Assembly: GCA_964529715.1 (NCBI GenBank) | Contig: CAZGXI010000014.1 | Coordinates: 43,423 to 107,422 of the forward strand | Direction: 5' to 3' | DNA length: 64,000 nucleotides | Origin: CAZGXI01 sp964529715 | Lineage (GTDB): Bacteria > Chloroflexota > Anaerolineae > Aggregatilineales > Ch27 | Position numbers and translations under genes: made by a program | Part shown: in pieces, positions 27,363 through 35,199 of the stretch | Layout: each line of letters opens with the position of its first letter | Numbering within the stretch: the first letter of the stretch is position 1 | Notes under the pieces: generated by a model | Told to the model about the DNA's origin: nothing | Databases searched by the model: none | What the model saw: only the letters and a program-made list of their open reading frames with translations

Positions 27363-28490
27363 ATGTTGGCCCGCTTATCTCGGCTCAACCGTGACCGCGT
27401 GATGGCCTTTCTGGTGCTGCTGCCATCGCTGATCCTGATTGCCGTGTTTGTTTACGGCTTCATCGGCTGGACCGCTTACACATCCACGACCAATTCTAAC
27501 GCCATGCAGCAACTCAGTGGTCAGCCGGCCCAGTCGGTTGGCCTGCAAAATTACGCCGACCTGTTCACCGGGGCGCTGAACACGCGCTTTCGCATCGACG
27601 TGGTGAACACGGTCTTTTTCACGGTGATGTTTATTGCGGTCTGTCTGATTTTGGGCTTAGGGCTGGCAATTTTGCTCGACCAGCGGGTGCGGGGTGAGTC
27701 GTTCTTCCGCACGATTTTCTTGTTCCCGATGGCGCTGTCCTTCGTGGTGACGGGGGTGGTGTGGAAGTGGTTGTTCAACCCCAGCAGTGGGATCAACGTC
27801 CTGCCGACCTACTTCGGCCAGCCCGCCGGGACGTTCCGCTGGTTCATCAGTGAAGAACGCTGGTTGGAATTCAACTGGCAGAATATCGGGCAAATCCTGG
27901 CGGTGGTGTTGCTGGACGTGGTGATCATCGCGGCGCTGTGGTATTGGAGCAAAAAGCGCACCCAGGCCGCTGCCCTGGTCACGGGGCTGGCGTTACTGCT
28001 GATGAACTGGATTTTGCTGGAAGGCCCCAAGCAGATTTCGGCCCTGGCGCGCCCGGAGACACACGGCTTCAACGTGGCGCTGATCGCGGTGGTGGTAGCG
28101 GCTGGGTGGCAGATGTCTGGCTACACAATGGCGATGTACCTGGCCGGGCTGCGCGGCATTTCGGAAGAACTGCGTGAGGCCGCCCGTGTAGATGGCGCGG
28201 GGGAATGGGGCGTGTATCGCCATGTGGTGCTGCCGCTGCTTCAGCCGATTACCCTGAGCGCGATGATCGTGCTGGGACACATCTCGCTCAAAATCTTCGA
28301 CCTGGTATATACCCTGGGCGGCGGCGACAATCTCTACATCGACATGCCGGGCATCAACATGTTCTTTACCACCTTCCGCTCGAACGAATTCGCGCGCGGG
28401 GCGGCCATCGCCATCGTCATGCTGATCATGGTGGCGGTGGTGATTGTGCCCTACCTGGTGAACAGCCTGCGGACGGAGACTCAGCTATGA
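27363..28490 (+). CDS. Sugar ABC transporter permease (MalF/UgpA-like)
   Basis: 375 residues, a little longer than UgpA. Helices are seen from VMAFLVLLPSLILIAVFVYG on, with an extra pair near 180-230 (VLLDVVIIAALWYW; ALVTGLALLLMNWILL) that lengthens the usual six-helix plan. The ATPase-contact EAA loop is ELREAARVDGAGEWGVYRHVVLPLLQ. ATG 27363 was chosen because it fits the family start (LARLSRLNRDR); the frame extends upstream through the intercistronic hairpin, which is rejected. The stop overlaps the next start (ATGA). Confidence 0.92.
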   Translation: MLARLSRLNRDRVMAFLVLLPSLILIAVFVYGFIGWTAYTSTTNSNAMQQLSGQPAQSVGLQNYADLFTGALNTRFRIDVVNTVFFTVMFIAVCLILGLGLAILLDQRVRGESFFRTIFLFPMALSFVVTGVVWKWLFNPSSGINVLPTYFGQPAGTFRWFISEERWLEFNWQNIGQILAVVLLDVVIIAALWYWSKKRTQAAALVTGLALLLMNWILLEGPKQISALARPETHGFNVALIAVVVAAGWQMSGYTMAMYLAGLRGISEELREAARVDGAGEWGVYRHVVLPLLQPITLSAMIVLGHISLKIFDLVYTLGGGDNLYIDMPGINMFFTTFRSNEFARGAAIAIVMLIMVAVVIVPYLVNSLRTETQL

Positions 28491-29377
28491 CCAGCACCAC
28501 GACCGCTTCCCCCACACGCGCCATGCCCCGGCGCGGCCCGACAATCACGCTGTGGGGTGTGCGCCGCACGATTTCCCGCGTGTTGATCTATGGGCTGTTA
28601 ATCGGCATGTCGATCCTCTTTCTGGTCCCGGTGTACATGGTGCTTGTCACCAGCTTCAAGAGCATCGACCAAGTAAGCCTGCCGACGATGTGGCAGTTCC
28701 CCACGCGCTTCACGCTGGAGAGCTTCGCCCGCGCGCTGGACCGGCTGGCCCCGAACTTTCTTAACAGCACCGTGCTGGTCTTTTGGGCGACGCTGATCTC
28801 CTCGATGCTCGGCTCGATGAACGGCTATGTGCTAGCAAAGTGGCGCTTCCCCGGCGCAAACATCCTGTTCCCGCTGATGCTGTTCGGCATGTTCATCCCT
28901 TACCAGGCGATTCTGATCCCGCTGGTGCAGTTCTTGCGCTCTATCGGGCTGTATGGCGGGCTGCCGGGGCTGATCCTGGTGCACGTGGTGTACGGCATCC
29001 CGATCACGACGCTGATCTTCCGCAACTACTATGCCGAGGTGCCGAACGAAATGCTGGAGGCCGGGCAGATCGACGGGGCGGGCTTCTGGAAGCTGTACCG
29101 CTACATCATCTTCCCGATCTCGCTGCCAGGCTTCGTGGTGGTGATCATCTGGCAGTTCACGCAAATCTGGAACGAGTTCCTGTTCGGCGTGACCATCACC
29201 GGGCCGGAGTCGCAGCCGATCACGGTGGCGCTGCAAAACCTGGCGGGCAGCCAGATCGTCGAGTGGAACGTGCAGATGGCGGGCGCGTTCCTGGCCGGGC
29301 TGCCCACGTTGCTGGTCTACATCTTCCTGGGGCGCTACTTTATCCGGGGGCTGCTGGCCGGGAGCGTGAAGGGGTAG
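28487..29377 (+). CDS. Sugar ABC transporter permease (MalG/UgpE-like)
   Basis: 296 residues with six membrane helices. The first is VLIYGLLIGMSILFLVPVYM, and the EAA loop is NEMLEAGQIDGAGFWKLYRY. The family signature PYQAILIPLVQFLRSIGLYG precedes it. It overlaps the preceding permease gene by four bases, so the two are translationally coupled. No ATPase gene follows; such importers commonly share an MsmX/MsmK-type ATPase coded elsewhere. The operon ends with a heptad-repeat tract and a hairpin. Confidence 0.93.
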   Translation: MTSTTTASPTRAMPRRGPTITLWGVRRTISRVLIYGLLIGMSILFLVPVYMVLVTSFKSIDQVSLPTMWQFPTRFTLESFARALDRLAPNFLNSTVLVFWATLISSMLGSMNGYVLAKWRFPGANILFPLMLFGMFIPYQAILIPLVQFLRSIGLYGGLPGLILVHVVYGIPITTLIFRNYYAEVPNEMLEAGQIDGAGFWKLYRYIIFPISLPGFVVVIIWQFTQIWNEFLFGVTITGPESQPITVALQNLAGSQIVEWNVQMAGAFLAGLPTLLVYIFLGRYFIRGLLAGSVKG

Positions 29378-29383
29378 GGCAAA

Positions 29384-29418
29384 GTTTGGAGTTTGGAGTG
29401 CTGAGTTTTGAGTTGGGG
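29384..29418. repeat. Degenerate 7-bp tandem repeat tract (GTTNNGA)
   Basis: GTTTGGA, GTTTGGA, GTGCTGA, GTTTTGA, GTTGGGG in direct order. It is the opposite sense of the tract at 9417-9470 and starts 6 bases after the permease stop. Confidence 0.7.
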
Positions 29419-29440
29419 CGGGTTTGCGCTGAAACAGGCC

Positions 29441-29468
29441 CAGGCGGCGGAAGGGGTTCCGCCGCCTG
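29441..29468 (+). terminator. Terminator of the second sugar ABC operon
   Basis: A perfect 12-bp stem CAGGCGGCGGAA/TTCCGCCGCCTG with GGGG loop, followed by TTGATTT, an imperfect U-tract. Confidence 0.7.
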
Positions 29469-29551
29469 TTGATTTCCCGCCGTTTTTAGTAACTTAGTGT
29501 ATAATTATCGATAAAGCGAGTGTTAATAGAAAAATCAGGGGGAATTCTAAA

Positions 29552-30151
29552 ATGTTTCGTGGGTTACGCATCCTGTTGCTGGCTGGTGTGCTGGTGTCGA
29601 GTCTGGGCCTGGGCGTGCTGACCGCCTCGGCGCAGGGCGGCGGGACGGTGGCCTATGTGGTGCAGTGGGGCGATTATCTGTCGTCGATTGCGGCGCGCTA
29701 CGGCACCACCGTGCAGGCGATCATGGCCGCCAACAACATCGCCAACGCGAATCTGATCTATCCCGGCCAGGTGCTCACCATCCCGCTGTACGGCACGGGC
29801 GGGCCGGTGTATCCCTATCCGAATACGGGCGGGCGGGTGGTGCACGTCGTCCAGTGGGGCGAAAACCTGTTCCGCATCGCGCTGCGCTACGGCGTGAGCG
29901 TGCAGGCCATCGCCCAGGCGAACGCTATCTACAACACCCGCTACATCTACGCCGGGCAGCAGTTGATCATCCCGGTCGCGCAGCTTCCACAGCCACAGCC
30001 GTCGCCACGCTATACCTACACCGTGCAGTGGGGCGACTACCTGGCGCTGATCGCGGCGCGCTACGGCACGACAGTGTGGGCGATCATGGCCGCCAACAAC
30101 CTCGCCAACGTCAACCTGATCTATCCGGGGCAGGTGCTGGTCATTCCGTAG
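29552..30151 (+). CDS. Secreted protein with three LysM repeats
   Basis: 199 residues. A signal peptide (MFRGLRILLLAGVLVSSLGL to ASAQ) is followed by three LysM domains (about 33-76, 91-134, 151-195), each with the form Y-VQWGDYLSSIAARYGTT...IMAANNIANANLIYPGQVL. LysM binds N-acetylglucosamine polymers such as peptidoglycan or chitin. Short Pro/Gly-rich linkers separate the domains (YGTGGPVYPYPNTGG; QLPQPQPSPR). No enzymatic domain. The first and third repeats are nearly identical, a sign of recent duplication. A TATAAT stands 47 bases upstream (29500-29505). Probably a wall-bound or surface protein. Confidence 0.9.
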   Translation: MFRGLRILLLAGVLVSSLGLGVLTASAQGGGTVAYVVQWGDYLSSIAARYGTTVQAIMAANNIANANLIYPGQVLTIPLYGTGGPVYPYPNTGGRVVHVVQWGENLFRIALRYGVSVQAIAQANAIYNTRYIYAGQQLIIPVAQLPQPQPSPRYTYTVQWGDYLALIAARYGTTVWAIMAANNLANVNLIYPGQVLVIP

Positions 30152-30183
30152 CGCGACGACATGGAATGACCGGGCGGAACGCG

Positions 30184-30930
30184 ATGGCCGAAGTCACAGT
30201 CTATGCCAATCCGGGCGCGCTGGCGGATGCGGCAGCGGCACACATCGTCAGGCTCGCGCGGGAAGCCGTCGAGGCGCGGGGCAGGTTCGTCCTGGCCCTG
30301 TCCGGTGGAGCGACTCCCGGCGCGACCTACGTCCGGCTAGCACAGGACGATCTCGCCGGGCAGGTCGATTGGGCGCGCGTACACGTCTTTTGGGGCGACG
30401 AGCGTTGCGTGCCGCCCGATCACCCGGACAGCAACGCCCGCATGGCGCGGGAAACGCTGCTGGACCGCGTGCCCATCCCGCCCGAAAACGTGCACCGCAT
30501 CCCTGCCGAACAGGAGCCTGTCCGCGCCGCCGAAGCCTATGAGCGCGCGCTGCGGGATTTCTTCGGGGAAGCGCCGCGCTTTGATCTGGTGCTGCTCGGC
30601 CTGGGCGACGACGGCCACACCGCCTCGCTCTTTCCAGGTGCGGCGGCGATTCACGAACGTGAACGGTGGACACTGGCGGTGTACGTGGAAAAGGTGGGCG
30701 CGTGGCGCGTCACGCTGACGCCGCCGGTCCTCAACGCGGCGCGGCAGGCGACGTTTCTCGTTGTCGGGGCAGGCAAGGCTGTCTGCCTGCGGGAAGTCCT
30801 GGCCGGGCCGTATCAACCGGACACGCTGCCCGCGCAGATCGTCTGGCCTGCAGACGGACGTGTGCTGTGGCTGGTGGATCGGGCGGCGGCGGCGGAACTG
30901 CCGGGGGCACTTTTCCCCCAGATGCCGTAG
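30184..30930 (+). CDS. pgl: 6-Phosphogluconolactonase
   Basis: 248 residues of the DevB/SOL family. It hydrolyses the lactone made by Zwf. The family motifs are LALSGGATPGATYVRL, VHVFWGDERCVPPDHPDSN and LVLLGLGDDGHTASLFPG, including the WGDER and GDDGHTAS active-site motifs. ATG 30184 (MAEVTVYANPG) was chosen; an in-frame ATG 18 bases upstream is possible. The LysM gene is 32 bases upstream on the same strand. The TAG stop is inside a dispersed palindrome. Together with zwf and gnd it completes the oxidative pentose phosphate path within this window. Confidence 0.94.
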   Translation: MAEVTVYANPGALADAAAAHIVRLAREAVEARGRFVLALSGGATPGATYVRLAQDDLAGQVDWARVHVFWGDERCVPPDHPDSNARMARETLLDRVPIPPENVHRIPAEQEPVRAAEAYERALRDFFGEAPRFDLVLLGLGDDGHTASLFPGAAAIHERERWTLAVYVEKVGAWRVTLTPPVLNAARQATFLVVGAGKAVCLREVLAGPYQPDTLPAQIVWPADGRVLWLVDRAAAAELPGALFPQMP

Positions 30931-30953
30931 CGGCGGCTTCAAGCCGCTGCTAC
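30927..30953. repeat. 27-bp palindrome overlapping the pgl stop
   Basis: Arms GTAGCGGCGGCT and AGCCGCTGCTAC around TCA, with one mismatch per arm. An identical 27-bp copy is at 31751-31777. The TAG in the first arm is the pgl stop codon. Confidence 0.9.
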
Positions 30954-30962
30954 CCAGTCGTA

Positions 30963-31448
30963 TCATCCACCCAGACTTAAAATCGTCTTGACAATCTGCA
31001 CGGCAATACCGACGACGGCTGGCACAACGGCGGCAAGGTTTTCTGCTGCCGCTTTGAGGCTGTCGCCTGTGATCTTTAACATGGTTTTGTTGCACTTGGC
31101 GCTGCCGACTTGTTCGACCATCTGTCTCGCAATTCCGGCGACTGCTTCTGCCTCTTCCGCCTGCGCCGGGGGAACTTTTTCTAGTTCTCGCTTCAATTGC
31201 TCGAATAACTGCTTGAGTGACTCTTTGACGGTGTCGTCTGCGTTCGGAATCGCGCCAATGTTCTGGTTGACGTTCGTCAGGGTCGAGGCAATATTGACAT
31301 TCGACCCGTGAATACCGCCCTCGATATGCGTGCTGTGATCGCTTTGGTCGATGTGTATATCGCCTTTGGCGACGCCGATCTGTGTTACGTTCTTGCTGCC
31401 CGTCGCCGACTGAGTAATATTGATCTTGGGTTCGTCTTCGTTACTCAT
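30963..31448 (-). CDS. NITQ-repeat protein with C-terminal helical domain (conflict-system-like)
   Basis: 161 residues, no signal peptide. The first 70 residues are Asn/Gln/Gly-rich short repeats (INITQSATGSKNVTQIGVAK, then GDIHIDQ, HIEGGIHGSNVNIASTL), predicted to form a short beta solenoid or an amyloid-like stack. A charged helical part follows (KESLKQLFEQLKRELEKVP, AEEAEAVAGIARQMVEQ), then AAENLAAVVPAVVGIAVQIV, a hydrophobic C-terminal helix. From memory, this arrangement is often fused to TIR, caspase-like or NTPase domains in cyanobacteria and Chloroflexi; here it stands alone. GGAGGAAA precedes the ATG. A function in immunity or cell death is inference only. Confidence 0.6.
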   Translation of the reverse strand: MSNEDEPKINITQSATGSKNVTQIGVAKGDIHIDQSDHSTHIEGGIHGSNVNIASTLTNVNQNIGAIPNADDTVKESLKQLFEQLKRELEKVPPAQAEEAEAVAGIARQMVEQVGSAKCNKTMLKITGDSLKAAAENLAAVVPAVVGIAVQIVKTILSLGG

Positions 31449-31527
31449 TATTGAAGAAATTTCCTCCCTGCACCGAAAAAGAAATCGTATCCGATCATAG
31501 GATACGATGATTATTCCTATCTGGCTA

Positions 31528-31678
31528 ACCCAATGTGCAAGTTTTCTCGCCGGGGACTCAAGTCCCCGGCTGAGAAAAACAAGCCCTCCGGGCTACAGCT
31601 ATTTCAGCCCAGAGGGCTTGTCCTTTTTAGCCCCGGAGTTCACTCCGGGGCGGCCCTTTCCCAAACTTGCACGCGGAG
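31528..31678. mobile_element. Second miniature inverted-repeat element with 8-bp target duplication
   Basis: A 151-bp element. Its left 20 bases ACCCAATGTGCAAGTTTTCT equal those of the element at 22700. Right end CCAAACTTGCACGC (31661-31674). Perfect direct repeats TCTGGCTA stand at 31520-31527 and 31679-31686. Inside are two perfect palindromes GCCGGGGACT-CA-AGTCCCCGGC and GCCCCGGAGT-TC-ACTCCGGGGC and an imperfect AAGCCCTC/GAGGGCTT pair. No coding frame is convincing. It takes up about half of the 359-base gap from 31449 to 31807. Confidence 0.8.
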
Positions 31679-31717
31679 TCTGGCTAGTAGCTCGCTGGTC
31701 ACGCTGCGCCGCAACGG

Positions 31718-31750
31718 CTATCGCCCGCGCAGGGAAAAGCCATCCGGGAA
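31718..31750 (-). pseudogene. Remnant of a duplicated 3' gene end
   Basis: 33 bases that match the last 33 bases of the adjacent gene (31808-31840) at 28 positions. It encodes FPDGFSLRGR and a stop; the intact gene ends FPDGFPLRGR. Of five differences, all transitions, four are synonymous. It is separated from the intact gene by a 27-bp palindrome and 30 bases. Upstream coding sequence of this copy is gone. Confidence 0.65.
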
Positions 31751-31777
31751 GTAGCGGCGGCTTCAAGCCGCTGCTAC
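31751..31777. repeat. Second identical 27-bp palindrome
   Basis: Exact copy of 30927-30953, placed between the gene-tail remnant and the intact gene. Confidence 0.9.
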
Positions 31778-31807
31778 GAGTGGATCGGTAAATTCAAAAC
31801 CGACAGA

Positions 31808-32569
31808 CTATCGCCCACGCAGGGGGAAACCGTCCGGGAATTCGGGGTGCACCCGCCAGAATTCCTGCTCCTTAGGCCGCAGCATCAGGTAGACCCGATC
31901 GACGTCCAGGGTGTAGCTGCTGGTGTCGGCGCGCAGCAGACCGGCTTTCTGCCAGGCAGCGCGCAGCTTGTCGCGCTCGGCGCGGCCATTCAGTGCGCCT
32001 GCCAGGGCCAGGTAGGGTCGGAACTTCTCGATGGTCCAGAAGTAGCCGAAGGTCGCCTCGATGGCCCAATCGCGCAGCATATCGGGATAGGTGGTCATGG
32101 GCACGGTCACGCGCGGGGGCCGCTGCCGCAGGGTGTTGATGTGCACGGCGGTGGCGACGGCCAGCCGGTGTACGTGATCTGAGCCTTCCTGCCATTGCAG
32201 CGCCAAGAGCGAGCCGCCGAAGTCCTGTACGTAAGACGCGCCGCGCAGTTGAAATGCTGGGAGCTGGCCGGTGATGGCGTCCAGCCGCTCGACGACGTGC
32301 ACCAGCGACCGGAACGGGTAATCCAGGGCGTCACCGACGGTGATATGAACACCATAGGGCCGTACCGGGGCGCGAATGCGGCTCACATCCCCGACGGAAA
32401 AGCCCGGCCAGTTGGCGTCTCTATCTGCAAAGACTTCTTGCGACCAGACATCATAGCCGATCAGGAAACCGCCCTGTTCGGCCAGAATGTGTCCTGGCGG
32501 CGGGAGAATAAAAACCGCCAGCCAGACAGCAGGGGGAGTCGAAAGAGTTTCTGATGGGCCTGTATACAT
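31808..32569 (-). CDS. 2H-phosphoesterase-like protein (DUF1045 or related, degenerate)
   Basis: 253 residues. The segment YGVHITVGDALDYPFRS carries one H-x-T signature of the 2H phosphoesterase fold (2'-5' RNA ligase, DUF1045), and a second repeat appears as KFRPYLALAGAL, where the second H-x-T/S would be expected but has Y-L-A instead. The pattern of two beta-alpha lobes supports the fold but the missing second histidine makes catalysis doubtful. Assignment is weak. The ATG has no ribosome site, and an extended -10 lies so close that the mRNA may be leaderless. A decayed tail duplicate is found 57 bases downstream of its stop. Confidence 0.5.
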   Translation of the reverse strand: MYTGPSETLSTPPAVWLAVFILPPPGHILAEQGGFLIGYDVWSQEVFADRDANWPGFSVGDVSRIRAPVRPYGVHITVGDALDYPFRSLVHVVERLDAITGQLPAFQLRGASYVQDFGGSLLALQWQEGSDHVHRLAVATAVHINTLRQRPPRVTVPMTTYPDMLRDWAIEATFGYFWTIEKFRPYLALAGALNGRAERDKLRAAWQKAGLLRADTSSYTLDVDRVYLMLRPKEQEFWRVHPEFPDGFPLRGR

Positions 32570-32575
32570 AATTCG

Positions 32576-32584
32576 ATTATAACA
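32576..32584 (-). promoter_or_regulatory. Extended -10 giving a probably leaderless mRNA
   Basis: On the minus strand TGTTATAAT ends 6 bases before the ATG at 32569. With the usual distance from the -10 to the start point, transcription would begin at or next to the A of the ATG. No purine-rich ribosome site precedes the ATG. Confidence 0.55.
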
Positions 32585-32633
32585 CAGGCCAGGTCGCAGG
32601 AAATCGCGCCGGACTGGGAAGATTCTCCGGCGA

Positions 32634-33683
32634 CTAAAGTTGCGCGCACAGATGCTGCGCCGGGCCGTCGCCGATCACCACGATTCCCCAGCGCCACAGG
32701 TCCACCGTCGCCGCGACCCGGCTTGCCGCCCGGATCGATTCCCAGGCGCGCCTCATCCCCGGCGAGGCGTGAATGTCTTCGATCACGATCAAGGTGCCCG
32801 GATGGGCGCGCGCTTTCAGGCGGGCGAAGTCGCGCTGGCTCATGACGTGGGCAAAGCTGCCCGGCGGCCTGGCGACGAAGATCAGGTCAGGCAGCTTGAG
32901 CGTCTCCAGCGCGTCAGGCAGGCTATCTGCTGGCGGGCCTTCGCGGAAGGCCACGAAGTCGGTGTAGGCAAGCTGCGCGATGTGTTTGCGAGCGATCTTC
33001 GTGTAGGGAGTGTTCTCGTCCAGCGTGATCAACATGCAGGTGCGCACCGGATAGGCGTCCAGCAGGCCGCGCGCCAGGTAGAGCGTGCCGAGGCCGCAGC
33101 CGGTGTTGATCTCCAACGCGCGCTGGACCTGGGCGTGAAAGACCAGCCCGTGCAACAGCGCCCCCCAACGCGGACGGAAGCCATCGCGGCGAGCCACTTC
33201 GCCCAGCGTCGGCCTGCCCGGCAGGGCGTCGAGGGGCGTCGGATCAGCCGCGATGCGTGAGCGCAGGGCCTCGATAGCTGCAAAACGCGCAGCGTGGCGG
33301 TGGTAGGCGCGTCCCCAGCGTATCGCTTTGTGGACGATTTCCAGCGCCGGAGAAGCATTCCAGGCGCGCCTGCCGCGCAGACGGATGCGCAGGCAGCATC
33401 CCCAGTGTCGCAGCCGCGCCGGATGCAGGTAGAGGTTATACCAGCGGCGCAGGCGCGCGCGCGACAGGTTCACCTGTCGCCAGTGGCGGGCCGTCCGCAG
33501 GGCCAACCGCAGCCGGGCGATCAACCGGGCCGCCTTTTGCAGAACGTTTCTCAGCAACCTCGGCAGGCGAAACGGCAACCTGAGCAGCCACACCGGCAGC
33601 GCCAGGACCTGCCGCAGGCGGCTCTTTTTCTTTTGGGGCCTGGTCGCCGCATACGCGCCGCCCGCGCCCGCTTTTTTGCTCAT
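32634..33683 (-). CDS. Class I methyltransferase-like protein with an arginine-rich N-terminus
   Basis: 349 residues. The first 120 residues are strongly basic (stretches such as LPVWLLRLPFRLPRLLRN; many Arg, several Trp) and helical. From about 170 a Rossmann methyltransferase-like core appears: RALEINTGCGLGTLYLARGL (motif I), CMLITLDENTPYTK (motif II acidic end), LPDLIFVARPPGS and GTLIVIEDIHA. No catalytic substrate motif is recognised. Start and upstream stop overlap as ATGA, so it is coupled to the glycosidase-like gene before it. The basic segment may bind nucleic acid or phospholipid; that is inference. Confidence 0.6.
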   Translation of the reverse strand: MSKKAGAGGAYAATRPQKKKSRLRQVLALPVWLLRLPFRLPRLLRNVLQKAARLIARLRLALRTARHWRQVNLSRARLRRWYNLYLHPARLRHWGCCLRIRLRGRRAWNASPALEIVHKAIRWGRAYHRHAARFAAIEALRSRIAADPTPLDALPGRPTLGEVARRDGFRPRWGALLHGLVFHAQVQRALEINTGCGLGTLYLARGLLDAYPVRTCMLITLDENTPYTKIARKHIAQLAYTDFVAFREGPPADSLPDALETLKLPDLIFVARPPGSFAHVMSQRDFARLKARAHPGTLIVIEDIHASPGMRRAWESIRAASRVAATVDLWRWGIVVIGDGPAQHLCAQL

Positions 33684-35158
33684 CCGAACGGCCTCCCGGC
33701 GGCGAGGCGCTGCGCGAACACGCCGGACAGATCGGCGGACGTTTGCGCGATGACCAGGTCATACCAGACGTTTGGCCAGCGGTCCCGAATCTGGGCGTTC
33801 ACCTGGGCCACTTGATCCGGGCGCGCGATGACCGTGACGGCCACGCTCCGGGTATAGGGCAGCACGGCGATCAGCGCGTCGGTGTCCATCACCGCCGGGC
33901 GAAAGCGCGCCCAGTATGCCTCCGCCGTCTGGAAGAACCAGTCTGGGTCCAGCCCCGGCGTGAGGATGACGAAGTGGTAATCCGGCGAACCGTGCACCGG
34001 GCCGGGGCCTTCGGGCATTTCTTCCAGGCTGGGAATCTCGATCCCTTCCAGGATGCTCAGCGCCGGGACGTTCTTCACCGGCGCGGCGGTGCCCGCCAGC
34101 CGGGTGACGGTGGGCACTGCCCCGGCGGGATTTTCCCAGTAGTCGTTCTCTTTCCACAGCGTCAGGCCGAAGAACCAGGGCGGCGCGGCGTCGCTGGCGA
34201 TCCAGTTAAACAAGGCCGTCGTGGCCTCGGCGTGGCTGGCCCAGGTGACGCCGGGATAGCGCGTGTCGTCGGCGCGAGGAGCCTCACCGGGTCCTGGCCA
34301 GGGCCAGATGCCGCCCTCGGTGCCGATCACGGGGACCGCTCCCGCGCCGAAGTCGCGGCCCAGCAGTTCGTTAAAGGCGCGCCCCATCGCCGTCAGGCCC
34401 ACCGGGTCGCCCAGGGGGGTTAGCGCCGTGCCGCCCCATACCGTGCGTCCGGGGTCGTGGCCCTGGCAGATGGGATCGTAGGGATACTCGAAGTGCCAGC
34501 CGCCCTCGGCGGCGTTTTGCTGATCCGGCGGGCGGGCGCTGAGCGGCCCGCGACCGGGCATCTCCTGGTAAAAGTGATTGTAAATGTAGGGGTGCGTGGC
34601 GCACCACAGGCCGCTGCCGATCACCGCCCGGAAACGCTGGTTGTGCGCCTCCCGCAGGTAGCCGATCATCGCCTCCAGCCAGGGGATCGCTGCGTGGGGC
34701 GGCGAGGTGCTTTCGGCCAGCGGGATGAAGCCCGGATAGCCGCCCAGGTCGATCACCCGCTCGGCCCAGTCGAGCCAGTGGGTCATCAGCGGCGCGATCA
34801 CGTTCTCGCGGTCGGTGGGATCGATGGCGAAGGGCAGCCCGCCGGGCCACTCGTTGCCCAGGTTGGGCTCGTTCCACAGTTCGAACCAGCGCGCCCCGGC
34901 CTGCACATAACGGCGGATGTCGGCGTAGGCGCGGGCATCGGCGGGCTGGCCACATGAGCCGGGCCGGTAGATGCGGATGATCGGCGTGATGCCCGCCCGC
35001 AGCAGTTCTGGGACGTTGTTGGCGAACTCGTCCTCGGCAGAAACCAACTTCACCCAGCCGGATCGAATCTGCTGGTAGCGGTCCAGGTGGTAGATGTAAA
35101 CGTTGGTGTTATGGATGCCGCGCGGGTTGCGCGACCATTCGTACTCGTCCAGGCGCAT
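33680..35158 (-). CDS. GH-A clan glycosidase-like protein with an extra C-terminal module
   Basis: 492 residues, no signal peptide. The TIM-barrel part (about 30-350) has ARWFELWNEPNLGNEWPGG with the NEP acid/base motif and VIGTEGGIWPWPG with a nucleophile-type Glu, as in clan GH-A enzymes. EYPYDPICQGHDP and WFFGLTLWKENDYW form the rest of the cleft. After about residue 390 comes a separate module (YHFVILTPGLDPDWFFQTAE to the end) with no family known to me; the same module is the main part of the next gene upstream (35200-35637). It is translationally coupled to the methyltransferase-like gene by a 4-base overlap. Confidence 0.65.
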   Translation of the reverse strand: MRLDEYEWSRNPRGIHNTNVYIYHLDRYQQIRSGWVKLVSAEDEFANNVPELLRAGITPIIRIYRPGSCGQPADARAYADIRRYVQAGARWFELWNEPNLGNEWPGGLPFAIDPTDRENVIAPLMTHWLDWAERVIDLGGYPGFIPLAESTSPPHAAIPWLEAMIGYLREAHNQRFRAVIGSGLWCATHPYIYNHFYQEMPGRGPLSARPPDQQNAAEGGWHFEYPYDPICQGHDPGRTVWGGTALTPLGDPVGLTAMGRAFNELLGRDFGAGAVPVIGTEGGIWPWPGPGEAPRADDTRYPGVTWASHAEATTALFNWIASDAAPPWFFGLTLWKENDYWENPAGAVPTVTRLAGTAAPVKNVPALSILEGIEIPSLEEMPEGPGPVHGSPDYHFVILTPGLDPDWFFQTAEAYWARFRPAVMDTDALIAVLPYTRSVAVTVIARPDQVAQVNAQIRDRWPNVWYDLVIAQTSADLSGVFAQRLAAGRPFG

Positions 35159-35199
35159 AGGCCCTCACCCCTGGTTCGCAAAGTGAGAGGAAAATCCGA

